Shown in pieces: positions 1-10,120 of a stretch of 64,000 bases of DNA (position 1 is its first letter; each line of letters starts with the position of its first letter). This stretch comes from Bacteroidales bacterium UBA3143 (GTDB lineage Bacteria > Bacteroidota > Bacteroidia > Bacteroidales > Dysgonomonadaceae). The stretch is from positions 1 through 64,000 of the forward strand of contig DEZB01000001.1 of NCBI GenBank assembly GCA_002364735.1, in the 5' to 3' direction. The notes below the pieces were generated by a model, which was not told where the DNA came from, ran no database searches, and worked only from the letters and a program-made list of their open reading frames with translations. A program made the position numbers and the translations under genes.

Positions 1-238
1 AATTATCGTGCAAAGGTCTCCATAAATCCATACCTGGACGACCTGTATTATTGTTGCTTGAAAGTATTTTGTCTTCAAGAACTTCAAATACTCTTTCGTT
101 CCACTCTGGTGTAATAAATATTTCTTTTAATGCTAAACATAAACTGGGTAAACTTCCCGCTCTTTTTGCAGTGGATATTTCAGTGTCTTTAATCAATAAC
201 CTGCCAATAGATAATTGTTGTTCGAATCTTTTTCTCAT
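1..238 (-). CDS. Transposase, N-terminal part (ISNCY-like), cut by window edge
   Basis: An open frame reads leftward from ATG at 238 for 79 codons and leaves the window without a stop. The residues seen include a charged start (MRKRFEQQLSIGRLLI) and TGRPGMDLW at residues 65-73. I associate that motif with the N-terminal region of ISNCY-type transposases common in Bacteroidetes; this is recall, not a search. The residues after the motif (RPLHDN) do not look like the hydrophobic continuation I expect, so the copy may already be broken near the edge. No terminal inverted repeat could be identified in 239-411. Confidence 0.55.
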   Translation of the reverse strand, partial: MRKRFEQQLSIGRLLIKDTEISTAKRAGSLPSLCLALKEIFITPEWNERVFEVLEDKILSSNNNTGRPGMDLWRPLHDN

Positions 239-411
239 TTTTGAAACTGTTTCATGTTTAGGTCTGAGTTAAGCGAATCTCAAACCATTAAAGAGTTGAA
301 GGTAACAACTTTAACTGGAACATACAAGCTTTTAACGCTAAAGATTCAAGGATATTTAAGGGGGTAATCATCTGATAAATTGATGTTTATGAGTTTTCTT
401 GCAGACACTAT
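239..411. other. Gap beside transposase, no gene seen
   Basis: These 173 bases lie between the transposase start and the stop of the nucleotidyltransferase. They should hold the IS end if the element is intact, but one end alone cannot define an inverted repeat. No reading frame, RNA or clear terminator is visible. Confidence 0.4.
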
Positions 412-1158
412 TTACAAAGTATTTAATCCCCTCAACTTTAAAAACTCCTCGGCGGCGGCAAGCGATTCTAATTTACCAACATCTACCATATTGTTATCGT
501 TTGCTATAAATGCATGTATAAGATTTTTGTCACAAACAGACAAATAGAAATTGATAATTGAAAACTTATCAGAAAAACTTTTCATATAAGATATTGCATC
601 TTTTGAAATGATATGTATCCCAAAGAATGCAAGCTTACGATGTGCAGCAGTGTCGTAATCTGAAGATGAAATTGTTTCCCCATCTTTCTCATTAATCCAT
701 CCTCTTAGATTATTGTGTTGGTCAAAAAATAAATACCGTGAAGTTTTTCTCTCATTTACAACCAAAGTTGCAAGTGCTTTACGCTGTATATGATTATTGT
801 ATAGATCCAATAAATCCACATCAGAAAGAATGTCGGCATTATGTATAAGCATAGCTTCATCTTTTTCGAAGAACCAAGAAGCTTTTTTAATGGCACCTCC
901 TGTGTCAAGCAGTTTGTCACGCTCATCAGAAAATTCAATTCTGATATCAAAGTAGTTCTTAGATTTTACAAATTCAATTATTTGATCACCAAAATGATGT
1001 ATATTGATAATGATTTCATTAAACCCTTGTTGTTTTAATCTCAGAATTACGTGTTCAATAACTGGTTTTCCTAAAATAGGGACTAATGCTTTGGGGGAAG
1101 AGTTTGTAAAAGGCTTAAGCCGTGTTCCGAGACCAGCAGCCAAGATCATTGCTTTCAT
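412..1158 (-). CDS. Sugar-1-phosphate nucleotidyltransferase (MurU-like)
   Basis: A 248-residue nucleotidyltransferase that joins a sugar 1-phosphate to an NTP in the cytoplasm. The N-terminus carries the family signature LAAGLGTRLKP (residues 6-16) followed by SPKALVPILGKP, the nucleotide-binding loop and the lysine of the PKAL motif. The LDTGGAIKKA stretch and a NAD metal-site motif (HNADILSD) follow. There is no C-terminal hexapeptide-repeat domain, which argues against GlmU or long mannose-1-phosphate guanylyltransferases. The gene lies 48 bp behind an APH-like kinase. In Pseudomonas the pair AmgK (MurNAc/GlcNAc anomeric kinase) and MurU (uridylyltransferase) works in peptidoglycan recycling, so a MurU-like role is the best inference. 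Other hexose-1-phosphate substrates are possible. Confidence 0.8.
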   Translation of the reverse strand: MKAMILAAGLGTRLKPFTNSSPKALVPILGKPVIEHVILRLKQQGFNEIIINIHHFGDQIIEFVKSKNYFDIRIEFSDERDKLLDTGGAIKKASWFFEKDEAMLIHNADILSDVDLLDLYNNHIQRKALATLVVNERKTSRYLFFDQHNNLRGWINEKDGETISSSDYDTAAHRKLAFFGIHIISKDAISYMKSFSDKFSIINFYLSVCDKNLIHAFIANDNNMVDVGKLESLAAAEEFLKLRGLNTL

Positions 1159-1206
1159 AGTTTGATTTTTTTAGCTCAAGTATTAAATAGCGACTTTCTT
1201 TCGCTA

Positions 1207-2628
1207 TTATCTTTTTTTAAACTCCTGGTCAAGGTTTTGTTCACGGTGGATAAGCGCAACCTTTACACCAAATTTATTGGAAATATGTTCAGCAATATGC
1301 TGTGCAGCATATACCGATCTATGTTGACCTCCAGTGCATCCAAATGCAACCATCAAATTTGTAAAGCTTCTATCCATATAGCGTTTTACATGATTATCAA
1401 CAAGTTTGTATATCGAATCGAGAAAAATTTCCATCTCCCCATCTTCAACCAAAAAGTCAATAACAGGTTCATCTAATCCGGTGACATTATTAAAACGTTC
1501 AAATTTACCAGGATTGTTAATTGCACGGCAATCGAAAACATATCCACCTCCGTTGCCAGAAGGATCGCTGGGTATCCCTTTTTTATATGCAAAACTCACT
1601 ACCCTAACTTCCAGTTCGTCTTTTTGTGTATCCGTGAACTGTTTCAAATTAATCATCTCTTCCATAACTTGGCAAAGGTAGGGATATTCAGAGAAATCTG
1701 ATTTTAATATTTCTCTAAGGTTATTTAATGCAAAAGGTACACTTTGTAAGAAATGTGGCTTCTTTTCAAAATAGCCTCTAAATCCATAAGCACCCAATAC
1801 CTGTAGGGTTCTGAAAAGTACAAAATGGCGTAATTGCTCGAAAAAAGAAGCTTTATCAACAGGGTAATGCTTGTTTAATGACGTAATATATGTATCTAAT
1901 AGTTCATTGCGCAGATCATCTGTGAAGTTAGCTTTTGCTTGCCACAAAAATGAAGCAACATCGTAGTAAACAGGTCCTTTTCTTCCACCTTGAAAATCGA
2001 TAAAGTAAGGCTCATTATTTACCAGCATAACATTGCGTGATTGGAAATCGCGGTATAAGAATGTATTTGTTTTACCTTCTAAAAGCTTTTGGGATAGTCG
2101 TTCAAAATCATCTTCTAATAAGTTTTCTTGAAACTCCATTCCAGTAGTTTTAAGGAAGCTGTATTTGAAGTAATTCAAATCCCAATAAACCGATCTCTCA
2201 TTAAACTCTGCTTGTGGATAGCACACATCAAAATTGAGGTTTTTGGCACCTACAACTTGAAAATCTGCCAGCATTGATATTGTTTTATGCAACAATTCTT
2301 TCTCTTGATGGCTAAACACACCCGTATTACGTCCTGCACGAATGGCATCAAAAAGAACTGTATCGCCCAAATCTTCTTGAAGATAATACATCAATTCGTT
2401 GGAAACCTTAAGCACTTTAGGAACATTCAAGTTTTTAGAGTGAAAGTGTTCTGATAATTCAACAAAGGCATAATTCTCATCTTTAGATTGGCCATGCACT
2501 CCAATTAAAGAAATATCTCCTGAAGTCAAGCGGTAATACTTTCGATTTGATCCCGATGAAGGAAGCGCTTCTATTGTAGGATTCTTTTTGCCAGTATATT
2601 TTGTAAATAAAGAAAGGAGTTGCTGCAT
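1207..2628 (-). CDS. APH-type sugar kinase fused to RapZ C-terminal domain
   Basis: This 473-residue protein has two parts. Residues about 1-320 form an aminoglycoside-phosphotransferase-like kinase, with catalytic loop YRDFQSRNVM (Asp194) and metal motif FIDFQGGRKGP (Asp211). Residues about 338-470 match the C-terminal domain of RapZ, including SFAYKKG, the GGGYVFDCR segment and FGCTGGQHRSVY. The RapZ Walker-A N-terminal domain is absent; the kinase takes its place. AmgK, of the same kinase family, phosphorylates MurNAc/GlcNAc at C1, and the downstream gene looks like its partner MurU. In E. coli the RapZ C-terminal domain binds RNA and glucosamine-6-phosphate, so amino-sugar sensing or kinase control is a reasonable inference. 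nadE ends 39 bp upstream, suggesting co-transcription. Confidence 0.8.
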   Translation of the reverse strand: MQQLLSLFTKYTGKKNPTIEALPSSGSNRKYYRLTSGDISLIGVHGQSKDENYAFVELSEHFHSKNLNVPKVLKVSNELMYYLQEDLGDTVLFDAIRAGRNTGVFSHQEKELLHKTISMLADFQVVGAKNLNFDVCYPQAEFNERSVYWDLNYFKYSFLKTTGMEFQENLLEDDFERLSQKLLEGKTNTFLYRDFQSRNVMLVNNEPYFIDFQGGRKGPVYYDVASFLWQAKANFTDDLRNELLDTYITSLNKHYPVDKASFFEQLRHFVLFRTLQVLGAYGFRGYFEKKPHFLQSVPFALNNLREILKSDFSEYPYLCQVMEEMINLKQFTDTQKDELEVRVVSFAYKKGIPSDPSGNGGGYVFDCRAINNPGKFERFNNVTGLDEPVIDFLVEDGEMEIFLDSIYKLVDNHVKRYMDRSFTNLMVAFGCTGGQHRSVYAAQHIAEHISNKFGVKVALIHREQNLDQEFKKR

Positions 2629-2667
2629 GATAATTAGTGTTTTGCTTTTGTCTTAAAGAAGAGATAA

Positions 2668-4596
2668 CTATATATTTTCTAAATCTTTCAACCATACAGT
2701 TGCCATAGCATCGCTCGGCATTCTCCAGTCGCCACGAGGAGATAAATTGATTGATCCAACTTTAGGTCCATCAGGCAAGCAAGAGCGTTTGAATTGCTGT
2801 GAGAAGAAACGTCTGTAAAATATCTTTAGCCATTTAAGTATATCTTCTGAAGTGTAGGTTTTCTTAAATGCTTCTTGGGCTAAAAAGTAAATCTTTGTGG
2901 GTTTATCACCATGTCGCAACATGCGATATATGAAGAAATCATGTAGTTCGTAAGGACCAACAAAACTCTCACTTTTCTGTGCTATCTTACCTTTCTTATC
3001 GGCTGGGAGCAATTCTGGACTAAATGGAGTATCTAAAATGTCTAATAATACTTTTTTTGTTTCTTTGTGTTCTTGTGTGTTTGCAATCCATCTTACCAAC
3101 GAGGCAACCAACGTTTTTGGGACTCCTGCATTTACAGCGTACATTGACATGTGGTCGCCATTGTAAGTAGCCCATCCTAATGCCAACTCTGATAGATTGC
3201 CTGTACCCAATACCATTCCTCCAATTTTGTTGGCATAATCCATTAGGATTTGAGTGCGCTCGCGTGCCTGACTGTTTTCGAACGTTACATCGTGTTGATT
3301 TATATCGTGATCAATATCCTTGAGATGTTGAATCACTGAATCAACAATCGAAATCTCTTTTGTGGTAACGCCAACAGACTCCATTAATAGATTTGCATTT
3401 TGATATGTTCTGTCAGTCGTTCCAAATCCAGGCATGGTGATGGCGTGAATATTACTGCGAGGAATATTTAATAAATCAAATGTTTTTATTACAACCAATA
3501 GAGCCAAAGTAGAATCTAAACCGCCAGAAACACCCAAAGTTATAGTTTGACTTTGAGTATGGAGCAAACGTTTTGCCAGAGCATGAATTTGAATGTTGAA
3601 GACATCACCTAAAACCTCATCTTGGTCTTTGGCATTAGGAATAAAAGGATGAGGATTAATAGTACGAAACAAGCTTTCAAAGTTCGATATTTGTCCCGTA
3701 TTGCAATAAATATGGATACTTTCATTGGGAGTCAATCTCGACGAACTGCTATTCTTTATGCGCTCGTTACGCAACGCTCCCACATCTATATCGTTTACAA
3801 TAAGTTCGTTTTCTAAAGAAAAACGTTTTGACTCAGATATCAAGTTGCCATTTTCACCAATGTAGCAAGCACCCGAGAAAACAAGATCTGTTGAAGATTC
3901 TCCAACTCCAGCGCAAGCATACACATATCCAGCATTACAACGAGCCGATTGATTTAGGATTAATGATTTGCGGTAATTGTTTTTACCAACTACTTCATTG
4001 CTTGCCGAAAGGTTGAAAATAATATCTGCACCCTGCATTGAAAGGTGAGAGGATGGGGGAGTAGCAGTCCACAAGTCTTCGCAAATTTCTATTCCAAATT
4101 TTGCAAAAGGAGTCTCGAAAATCATCGATGAAGAAATGGGGTATTCTCCAAAAGAAGTAACAGCTATTTCATCAAACAAATCTACGCCGCTTGCAAACCA
4201 TCGTTTCTCATAAAACTCATCATGATTAGGAATCTCCTGTTTTGGAACAAAACCCAATATACCTTCCGATGAAAGTACGGCTGCAACATTATACAGTCTA
4301 TTCATATGAACAAGCGGAAGTCCCACCATTACAAAAAGTGAGGGCTTATCCTTCAAAAACGCAGCTAACTCCTTCAACGACTCTATTGCTTTGCGTTGCA
4401 AAGCGGTCTGAAAAAATAAATCAGCGCAAGTATAACCCGTTATTGAAAGTTCAGGAAAACAAAGAAACTGAACATGTTGTTTAGCGGCTTCATCTATCAA
4501 TTCCTTTATTTGAATAATATTGTAATCACAATCAGCAACTTTCAGTTTTGGTGATGCTGCAGCAACTCTTGCAAATCCATGCTTGTTGATATTCAT
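2668..4596 (-). CDS. nadE: Glutamine-dependent NAD(+) synthase
   Basis: Makes NAD from deamido-NAD, ATP and glutamine-derived ammonia in the last step of NAD biosynthesis. The 642 residues contain both expected domains. The N-terminal nitrilase-fold glutaminase has Glu49 (FPEL), Lys119 (VPKQ) and Cys172 (EICEDLW). The C-terminal synthetase has the ATP-pyrophosphatase P-loop SGGLDS at 357-362 and the GTGNLSELALGW segment. This is the long, glutamine-using form rather than the short ammonia-dependent NadE. The ATG at 4596 follows a possible promoter by about 40 bases. It is the first gene of a likely minus-strand unit with the kinase/RapZ fusion and the nucleotidyltransferase. Confidence 0.95.
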   Translation of the reverse strand: MNINKHGFARVAAASPKLKVADCDYNIIQIKELIDEAAKQHVQFLCFPELSITGYTCADLFFQTALQRKAIESLKELAAFLKDKPSLFVMVGLPLVHMNRLYNVAAVLSSEGILGFVPKQEIPNHDEFYEKRWFASGVDLFDEIAVTSFGEYPISSSMIFETPFAKFGIEICEDLWTATPPSSHLSMQGADIIFNLSASNEVVGKNNYRKSLILNQSARCNAGYVYACAGVGESSTDLVFSGACYIGENGNLISESKRFSLENELIVNDIDVGALRNERIKNSSSSRLTPNESIHIYCNTGQISNFESLFRTINPHPFIPNAKDQDEVLGDVFNIQIHALAKRLLHTQSQTITLGVSGGLDSTLALLVVIKTFDLLNIPRSNIHAITMPGFGTTDRTYQNANLLMESVGVTTKEISIVDSVIQHLKDIDHDINQHDVTFENSQARERTQILMDYANKIGGMVLGTGNLSELALGWATYNGDHMSMYAVNAGVPKTLVASLVRWIANTQEHKETKKVLLDILDTPFSPELLPADKKGKIAQKSESFVGPYELHDFFIYRMLRHGDKPTKIYFLAQEAFKKTYTSEDILKWLKIFYRRFFSQQFKRSCLPDGPKVGSINLSPRGDWRMPSDAMATVWLKDLENI

Positions 4597-4642
4597 TACT
4601 GAAGAGGGTTTAAAGGTTTTTGACTACACTACAGGTGTATCA

Positions 4643-4650
4643 CAAAGATA
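4643..4650 (-). promoter_or_regulatory. Possible -7 box for nadE
   Basis: Read on the minus strand this is TATCTTTG, matching the Bacteroidetes -7 consensus TAnnTTTG, about 47 bases upstream of the nadE start. No TTG -33 box is visible at the usual spacing, so support is modest. Confidence 0.35.
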
Positions 4651-4732
4651 TATAATTGTTAGTAGAACATCTCTATCACATAGCAAGAAAACTTCAAGTC
4701 TTCATCTATTAACAACATATATCTATCTTCAA

Positions 4733-5473
4733 TTAAATTCTTATCGTTTCCATCTTTTCAAACAACTTAGGTAATGCACTGTTAAGATCGTCTATTGAGT
4801 CCAATAACAAATCGGCTCCTGAATCTATTAATACCTGATCAATAAGAGGACCCGTATTAACTGCAATCGTAAAAATATTGGCTTTATGTGCAGACTCCAC
4901 CCCCAGAGGTGCATTCTCGATCACTAAAGCTTGATTTGGTTTCAAATTTCCAGCTTTTTGAAGCCCCATCAAGTAGGGTTCTGGATGTGGTTTGCCAATC
5001 TCCACTTCAAAAGCGGTAATCATCGTTTCAGGAGTAAAAATCCCTGGAAGATCACCGTTTAAACGCTCCCACAATCCAGGTTGTCCTGACCCTGTTACTA
5101 ATATTGGAATGAGACCTCTCTCTTTAACTATTTCGATAGTTCCTTCTATGCCAGAAATCAACGCTCCAGTATCGTACTTAAAGAATAGCTCTGTCTTTCT
5201 TTTATACAACTCTTCTAACTCTTTGTCTGATGCATCCCTCTTCAAGTTTCTTTGAAAAAGCAAATTGGTTGTATATATTGCAGGTCGTCCTTCTTGATAG
5301 AAAAATTCATTTGGCTCTGCTTTCAAGCTCCATTCTTGCATGGTTTGTTGCCAAGATTTTTCGTGTGCAGGCATAGAGTCATATATCACGCCATCCATAT
5401 CGAAAAGCACTGCTTTCAGGTCTAAGTTCTTAAACTTATTTCTTTGAAGATACTTCGTAATTACTTCTGTCAT
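4733..5473 (-). CDS. HAD-superfamily hydrolase (beta-phosphoglucomutase-like)
   Basis: A 246-residue haloacid-dehalogenase-type phosphatase or phosphomutase. Motif I is FDMDGVIYDS with nucleophile Asp25 and acid/base Asp27. Motif II is LVTGSG, and motif III/IV are represented by the GKPHPEPYL lysine and VIENAPLGVESA. A helical cap lies between motif I and II, as in class IA enzymes such as beta-phosphoglucomutase and small sugar-phosphate phosphatases. The substrate cannot be read from sequence. The gene stands alone between nadE and pgi with gaps of 136 and 151 bp, so it is probably transcribed separately. Confidence 0.85.
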   Translation of the reverse strand: MTEVITKYLQRNKFKNLDLKAVLFDMDGVIYDSMPAHEKSWQQTMQEWSLKAEPNEFFYQEGRPAIYTTNLLFQRNLKRDASDKELEELYKRKTELFFKYDTGALISGIEGTIEIVKERGLIPILVTGSGQPGLWERLNGDLPGIFTPETMITAFEVEIGKPHPEPYLMGLQKAGNLKPNQALVIENAPLGVESAHKANIFTIAVNTGPLIDQVLIDSGADLLLDSIDDLNSALPKLFEKMETIRI

Positions 5474-5624
5474 ATTTTTATTTATAAATTAGTTTGCAAG
5501 AACTGTCACTCTCTTGTTTTATTGTTTTTTTATTGTGAATCTTAATTAAATAAGTGCTTTGCCTAACTGGAAGTTGATCCAGTCAAACAAAACACTCTAA
5601 TATTTATAGTTTCAAAGAGGAGTT

Positions 5625-6968
5625 CTAAATCCTTTTTTTCAAATCTTCTGTTTCTTTCTCAAAACTGGGTTTCTCTAACAATGCAAACATGTTGGCTTTG
5701 TATGCTTCCACACCAGGCTGGTTAAATGGATTAACACCCAAAAGATAACCGCTAATGCCGCATGCTTTCTCGAAAAAGTAGATCAATTGACCAATGTAGT
5801 AAGCCGACAATTCAGGAATTTGAATAACAATATTTGGTACACCACCATCAACGTGAGCAATACGGGTACCCAACTCAGCCATTTTATTTACTTCATCTAC
5901 TCTTTTGCCTGCCAAATAGTTCAAGCCATCTAAATTTTCAGAATCGTTTGGAATCTCTACTTTTTCGTTTGGTTCTTCTATTGAAATAACTGTTTCAAAA
6001 ATAGTACGTTCTCCTTCTTGAATCCATTGTCCCATTGAGTGTAAATCGGTTGTGAAATCAACTGCTGCATTAAAGATACCCTTTAAGTCTTTGCCCTCGC
6101 TTTCACCAAACAACTGTTTCCACCATTCTGCAAAATAGTGCAATTTTGGATGGAAGTTTGCCAATATCTCAATCTTCTTTCCTTTTTGATATAAAACGTT
6201 GCGTGTAGCTGCATAAAGGGAAGATAGATTATCCTTAAAATCGGTGTCTTCACTTGTATCTTTTTCCATTTCGGAAGCTCCTTGCAAAAGCATGCGTATA
6301 TTGATGCCAGCAACAGCTATGGGAAGAAGACCAACTGGAGTGAGAACAGAATACCTTCCACCCACATTATCTGGTATTATAAACGTTCTATATCCCTCTT
6401 TCATTGCTAAAGTGCGCAATGCACCTTTACTTGCATCAGTAATGGCAACAATTCTGTTTTTTGCTTCTTCTCTTCCAACTTCTTTTTCTAATTTGTTTTT
6501 AAGGATTCTGAAAGAGAGTGCAGGTTCTGTTGTAGTTCCAGATTTGGATATATTGATTATACCAAAGCTTTTGCCATCTAAGTATTCTATTAACTCATGG
6601 ATATAGTCTTCACTGATATTATTGCCTGCATACAATACTACAGGGTTTTTCCTCTTGGATTGCAACCATTCAAACGAATTAGACAAAGCATCTATTACAG
6701 CTTTTGCGCCTAAGTAGCTACCGCCAATACCAACAACAACCACAACGTCACAATGTGACCGCAAGTAAATTGCTGTTTTATCAATCTCTTCTAATTCTAC
6801 CTCTGTGATAGATGATGGAAGATTGACCCATCCTAAGAAATCATTACCAACAAGTGTGCCATCATGCAATGCTTTGTTAGCCGCAGTAGCCAGATTTGCC
6901 ATTGCATCTATTTCAAACTTCGAAACCCAAGGAGCTACGTCCTTTATATTCACATTTATTTTTCCCAT
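5625..6968 (-). CDS. pgi: Glucose-6-phosphate isomerase
   Basis: Interconverts glucose-6-phosphate and fructose-6-phosphate in glycolysis and gluconeogenesis. The 447 residues show the two SIS-type sugar-isomerase halves: [12 protein letters not shown], the phosphate-binding [29 protein letters not shown], and the C-terminal signature [15 protein letters not shown] containing the catalytic lysine. Length fits the shorter bacterial form. The start lies 7 bp after the gpsA stop, so the two genes are almost certainly co-transcribed with lysS. Confidence 0.96.
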   Translation of the reverse strand: MGKINVNIKDVAPWVSKFEIDAMANLATAANKALHDGTLVGNDFLGWVNLPSSITEVELEEIDKTAIYLRSHCDVVVVVGIGGSYLGAKAVIDALSNSFEWLQSKRKNPVVLYAGNNISEDYIHELIEYLDGKSFGIINISKSGTTTEPALSFRILKNKLEKEVGREEAKNRIVAITDASKGALRTLAMKEGYRTFIIPDNVGGRYSVLTPVGLLPIAVAGINIRMLLQGASEMEKDTSEDTDFKDNLSSLYAATRNVLYQKGKKIEILANFHPKLHYFAEWWKQLFGESEGKDLKGIFNAAVDFTTDLHSMGQWIQEGERTIFETVISIEEPNEKVEIPNDSENLDGLNYLAGKRVDEVNKMAELGTRIAHVDGGVPNIVIQIPELSAYYIGQLIYFFEKACGISGYLLGVNPFNQPGVEAYKANMFALLEKPSFEKETEDLKKRI

Positions 6969-6975
6969 GTTTATT

Positions 6976-7974
6976 TTATCTAAGAGATTTAATTAATTTC
7001 TGAATTCCTATACGAGGAGAAACATTATTATACAAAATATCATAAGCAGCATCCACAATAGGTATATCAATTCTGAATCGCATGTTCATTTCTTTTATAC
7101 ACTTTGTAGCGTAGTATCCCTCTGTAACCATTGCCATTTCTAATTGCGCTGTTCTCACTGAATATCCCTTGCCTATCATTGCTCCAAGCGTACGGTTTCT
7201 GCTGAATTGAGAATAACCTGTCACAAGCATATCGCCTAAATAATGGGGTTCTAATATATTTCGGTGTAAAGGCAAAACACCTTGAATGAATCGCTCCATC
7301 TCTTGTGCGCTATAAGACATTAAAACTGCTTGGAAGTTATCGCCATATTGCATACCAGAACAAATACCCGAAATAACAGCATAGATGTTTTTAAGCACTG
7401 CAGCCAACTCAATGCCAATGACGTCAGTTGAGGTAGAGCTGTTTAGTATACGCGAAGATATTGTTTCGGCTAACATTTCAGCTTTGCCTAAATCTTTACA
7501 TGCGGCTGTGAGGAAAGACAAGCGCTCTAAAGCCACTTCCTCTGCATGACAAGGACCTGAAATGATACCAATGTTTTCCATTGGTATTTTATAGTTGAAT
7601 GCGATATATTCCGAAACAACCATATTATCGAAAGGAACAATGCCTTTAACTGCTGAAACAACAAATTTGCCTTGAAAGGCACTTGTTTTTAATCTTTTGA
7701 GATGTGCCTTCAAATAAGGTGAAGGGATAGCAATTATGATGGTGTCAGAATCTCTTACGATTCGTTCAATATTTGAAGAAAAGGCAATGTGTGCAAGATT
7801 GAATTTAACGTTAGAGAGATAAGTAGGATTGTGCCCAGTTTTATAAAAGTCTTCAATTGCTTCATTTTTTCTTACGAACCAATTCAATTGTTTATTTTTC
7901 ATTAGCACTATTTTCGCAAGTGCTGTAGCCCAAGTTCCACTTCCAATAATAGCAATCTTTCCAGGTAAATTCAT
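6976..7974 (-). CDS. gpsA: Glycerol-3-phosphate dehydrogenase [NAD(P)+]
   Basis: Reduces dihydroxyacetone phosphate to sn-glycerol 3-phosphate, the backbone for phospholipid synthesis, in the cytoplasm. The 332 residues start with a Rossmann loop ([14 protein letters not shown]). They also contain the family segments [19 protein letters not shown] and the catalytic-lysine helix [12 protein letters not shown], plus RNRTLG near the glycerol-phosphate site. It is the middle gene of lysS-gpsA-pgi, 49 bp after lysS and 7 bp before pgi, an order I know from Bacteroides genomes. Confidence 0.95.
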   Translation of the reverse strand: MNLPGKIAIIGSGTWATALAKIVLMKNKQLNWFVRKNEAIEDFYKTGHNPTYLSNVKFNLAHIAFSSNIERIVRDSDTIIIAIPSPYLKAHLKRLKTSAFQGKFVVSAVKGIVPFDNMVVSEYIAFNYKIPMENIGIISGPCHAEEVALERLSFLTAACKDLGKAEMLAETISSRILNSSTSTDVIGIELAAVLKNIYAVISGICSGMQYGDNFQAVLMSYSAQEMERFIQGVLPLHRNILEPHYLGDMLVTGYSQFSRNRTLGAMIGKGYSVRTAQLEMAMVTEGYYATKCIKEMNMRFRIDIPIVDAAYDILYNNVSPRIGIQKLIKSLR

Positions 7975-8023
7975 TTTATGTATTTCTTGAGATAATGTAT
8001 GAATGTATATATCAATTGGTTCA

Positions 8024-9751
8024 TTAAGCTTGTTCTGTCCATGTTTTAACCTCTTCCGAAGTAGGATTGTTCAGTTCAAGTTTGAATTTCTTATTCAAGC
8101 CACATAGTTCTTGATGTAGTTTATTAGGATTTACATCTTTTAGTGAGTCAACTGTGTTGTAGCCTGCTTTTTGAATCACCGCAACCCATTCTTCGGGTAT
8201 TCCAATAGAAGTATATTTTGTAATTTCATCTTTCTTTGCAGCTTTCTCAGGGCGCATTTGAGGAAATAGCAGGACTTCTTGAATGGAGGTTTGTCCTGTC
8301 AAGTACATAGCCAGTCTATCCATGCCAATCCCCATACCAGAAGTAGGAGGCATTCCATATTCTAATGCTCTCAAAAAATCGTTATCGATAAACATGGCCT
8401 CATCATCTCCTTTTTCTGACAGTTTTAATTGATCTTCAAAACGTTCACGTTGATCAATCGGGTCGTTCAGTTCAGAATATGCGTTTGCCAACTCTTTGCC
8501 ATTAACCATCAGTTCAAAACGTTCTGTTAGATTGGGATTGGAGCGATGTTTCTTAGTAAGTGGAGACATTTCAATGGGGTAATCAATAATAAATGTAGGT
8601 TGGATGTAATTACCTTCACATTTTTCACCAAATATTTCATCAATAAGTTTTCCTTTACCCATTGTTTCATCTTGCTCAACTCCGAGTTTGTTGCACACTT
8701 CTCGTAGTTCTGCTTCATTCATTTCACTAACATCATATCCAGTATTCTCCTTAATAGCGTCAATCATAGTGATGCGTTTGTAGGGAGCTTTAAAATCTAT
8801 AATATTATCACCAACTTTTGCTTCTGTAGTTCCAAGCACTTTAAGTGCTACATACTCCAGCATTTGCTCTGTGAATTCCATCATCCAGTTATAGTCGGTG
8901 TAAGCAACGTAAATTTCCATTACGGTGAATTCTGGATTGTGTGTACGATCCATTCCTTCGTTACGGAAATTACGTGAAAACTCATACACACCTTCAAAAC
9001 CACCCACTATTAATCGCTTCAGGTATAATTCATTCGCAATTCGCAAATAGAGAGGCATGTTCAAAGCATTGTGATGCGTTGTAAATGGACGAGCTGCAGC
9101 ACCGCCAGGAATACTTTGCAAAACGGGAGTATCAACTTCCAAGTAACCTCGGTGATTGAAGAAGTCACGCATTGCGTTAAACATTTTTGTGCGTTTCACA
9201 AACGTGTCTCTCACCTGCTCGTTCACAATCAAATCCACATATCGCTGACGATGACGAAGCTCGGGATCGGAAAAAGTATCATACGAAACTCCATCTTTTG
9301 TTTTAACAACGGGGAGGGGTTTCAACGATTTTGCCAATACAGTTAGCGATTGGGCATGCACCGATATTTCACCCATTTTGGTGCGAAACACATAGCCAGT
9401 GATACCAACAAAATCGCCAATGTCCAATAGTTTTTTAAATACAATGTTGTATAAGTCTTTGTTTTCATCGGGGCAAATATCATCTCGGGTGATGTATACT
9501 TGAATGCGCCCTTTTGCATCCATTAATTCAATAAACGAGGCTTTGCCCATGATGCGACGACTCATAATGCGACCTGCAATGCTTACTTGTCGCTGAGGAA
9601 TTTCGTCTTCATTGAAGTTTTCTTTTATTTCAGTGGAGTGTGCATCTACTTTGTAAAGGGCTGCCGGATAAGGCTCAATTCCTAATTCTCTTAATTCATT
9701 TAGGCTTTCACGGCGAAATATTTCCTGTTCGCTTAGTTCTAAAATATTCAT
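8024..9751 (-). CDS. lysS: Lysyl-tRNA synthetase, class II, with C-terminal extension
   Basis: Charges tRNA-Lys. The N-terminal OB-fold anticodon-binding domain occupies roughly residues 55-150 ([20 protein letters not shown]). The class II core has motif 2 ([15 protein letters not shown]) and motif 3 ([13 protein letters not shown]). At 575 residues it is about 70 longer than E. coli LysS. The excess is a C-terminal tail after the FPQMRPEK motif that resembles a helix-hairpin segment ([20 protein letters not shown]). The gene heads the lysS-gpsA-pgi unit and faces lplA across a 427-bp gap. Confidence 0.95.
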   Translation of the reverse strand: MNILELSEQEIFRRESLNELRELGIEPYPAALYKVDAHSTEIKENFNEDEIPQRQVSIAGRIMSRRIMGKASFIELMDAKGRIQVYITRDDICPDENKDLYNIVFKKLLDIGDFVGITGYVFRTKMGEISVHAQSLTVLAKSLKPLPVVKTKDGVSYDTFSDPELRHRQRYVDLIVNEQVRDTFVKRTKMFNAMRDFFNHRGYLEVDTPVLQSIPGGAAARPFTTHHNALNMPLYLRIANELYLKRLIVGGFEGVYEFSRNFRNEGMDRTHNPEFTVMEIYVAYTDYNWMMEFTEQMLEYVALKVLGTTEAKVGDNIIDFKAPYKRITMIDAIKENTGYDVSEMNEAELREVCNKLGVEQDETMGKGKLIDEIFGEKCEGNYIQPTFIIDYPIEMSPLTKKHRSNPNLTERFELMVNGKELANAYSELNDPIDQRERFEDQLKLSEKGDDEAMFIDNDFLRALEYGMPPTSGMGIGMDRLAMYLTGQTSIQEVLLFPQMRPEKAAKKDEITKYTSIGIPEEWVAVIQKAGYNTVDSLKDVNPNKLHQELCGLNKKFKLELNNPTSEEVKTWTEQA

Positions 9752-9877
9752 TTTAATATACTTGTTTTCTTTGATTTCTATTCTAAAGAATACAAAAATA
9801 CAAAATATCTTGCATTAACTTAGATAGATATATAAATATATAGCACCTTATAGGCCTATACTTAGCAAGGTTAATGT

Positions 9878-9894
9878 TTTTGTACCCTACAAAA
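9878..9894. repeat. 17-bp palindrome, copy 1
   Basis: TTTTGTA-CCC-TACAAAA: perfect 7-bp inverted arms around a CCC centre. An identical copy starts exactly 41 bp downstream. It may be an operator site; the bound regulator is unknown. Confidence 0.7.
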
Positions 9895-9918
9895 GAGTAA
9901 ATCTCTCAGCGTTATCGG

Positions 9919-9935
9919 TTTTGTACCCTACAAAA
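9919..9935. repeat. 17-bp palindrome, copy 2
   Basis: Identical to the copy at 9878-9894 (TTTTGTA-CCC-TACAAAA). The 41-bp spacing is close to four helical turns, so proteins on both sites would sit on the same DNA face. It lies 243 bp upstream of lplA and 168 bp upstream of lysS. Confidence 0.7.
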
Positions 9936-10120
9936 GTATAAAAACCACACCCTGATGGCGATTATAGCATACAAAAAAGACAAATCTATTTTCTGAATGC
10001 TTTTGTTCAATACCAACGGTTCAAACAATTATTATCGTTACTTCGCAGTAGTATTAAGTTTAAATATTTCTATTGGATAAGGTTTGGCTAAACAATTATA
10101 TAAAACTGGTGTTAAAACAC

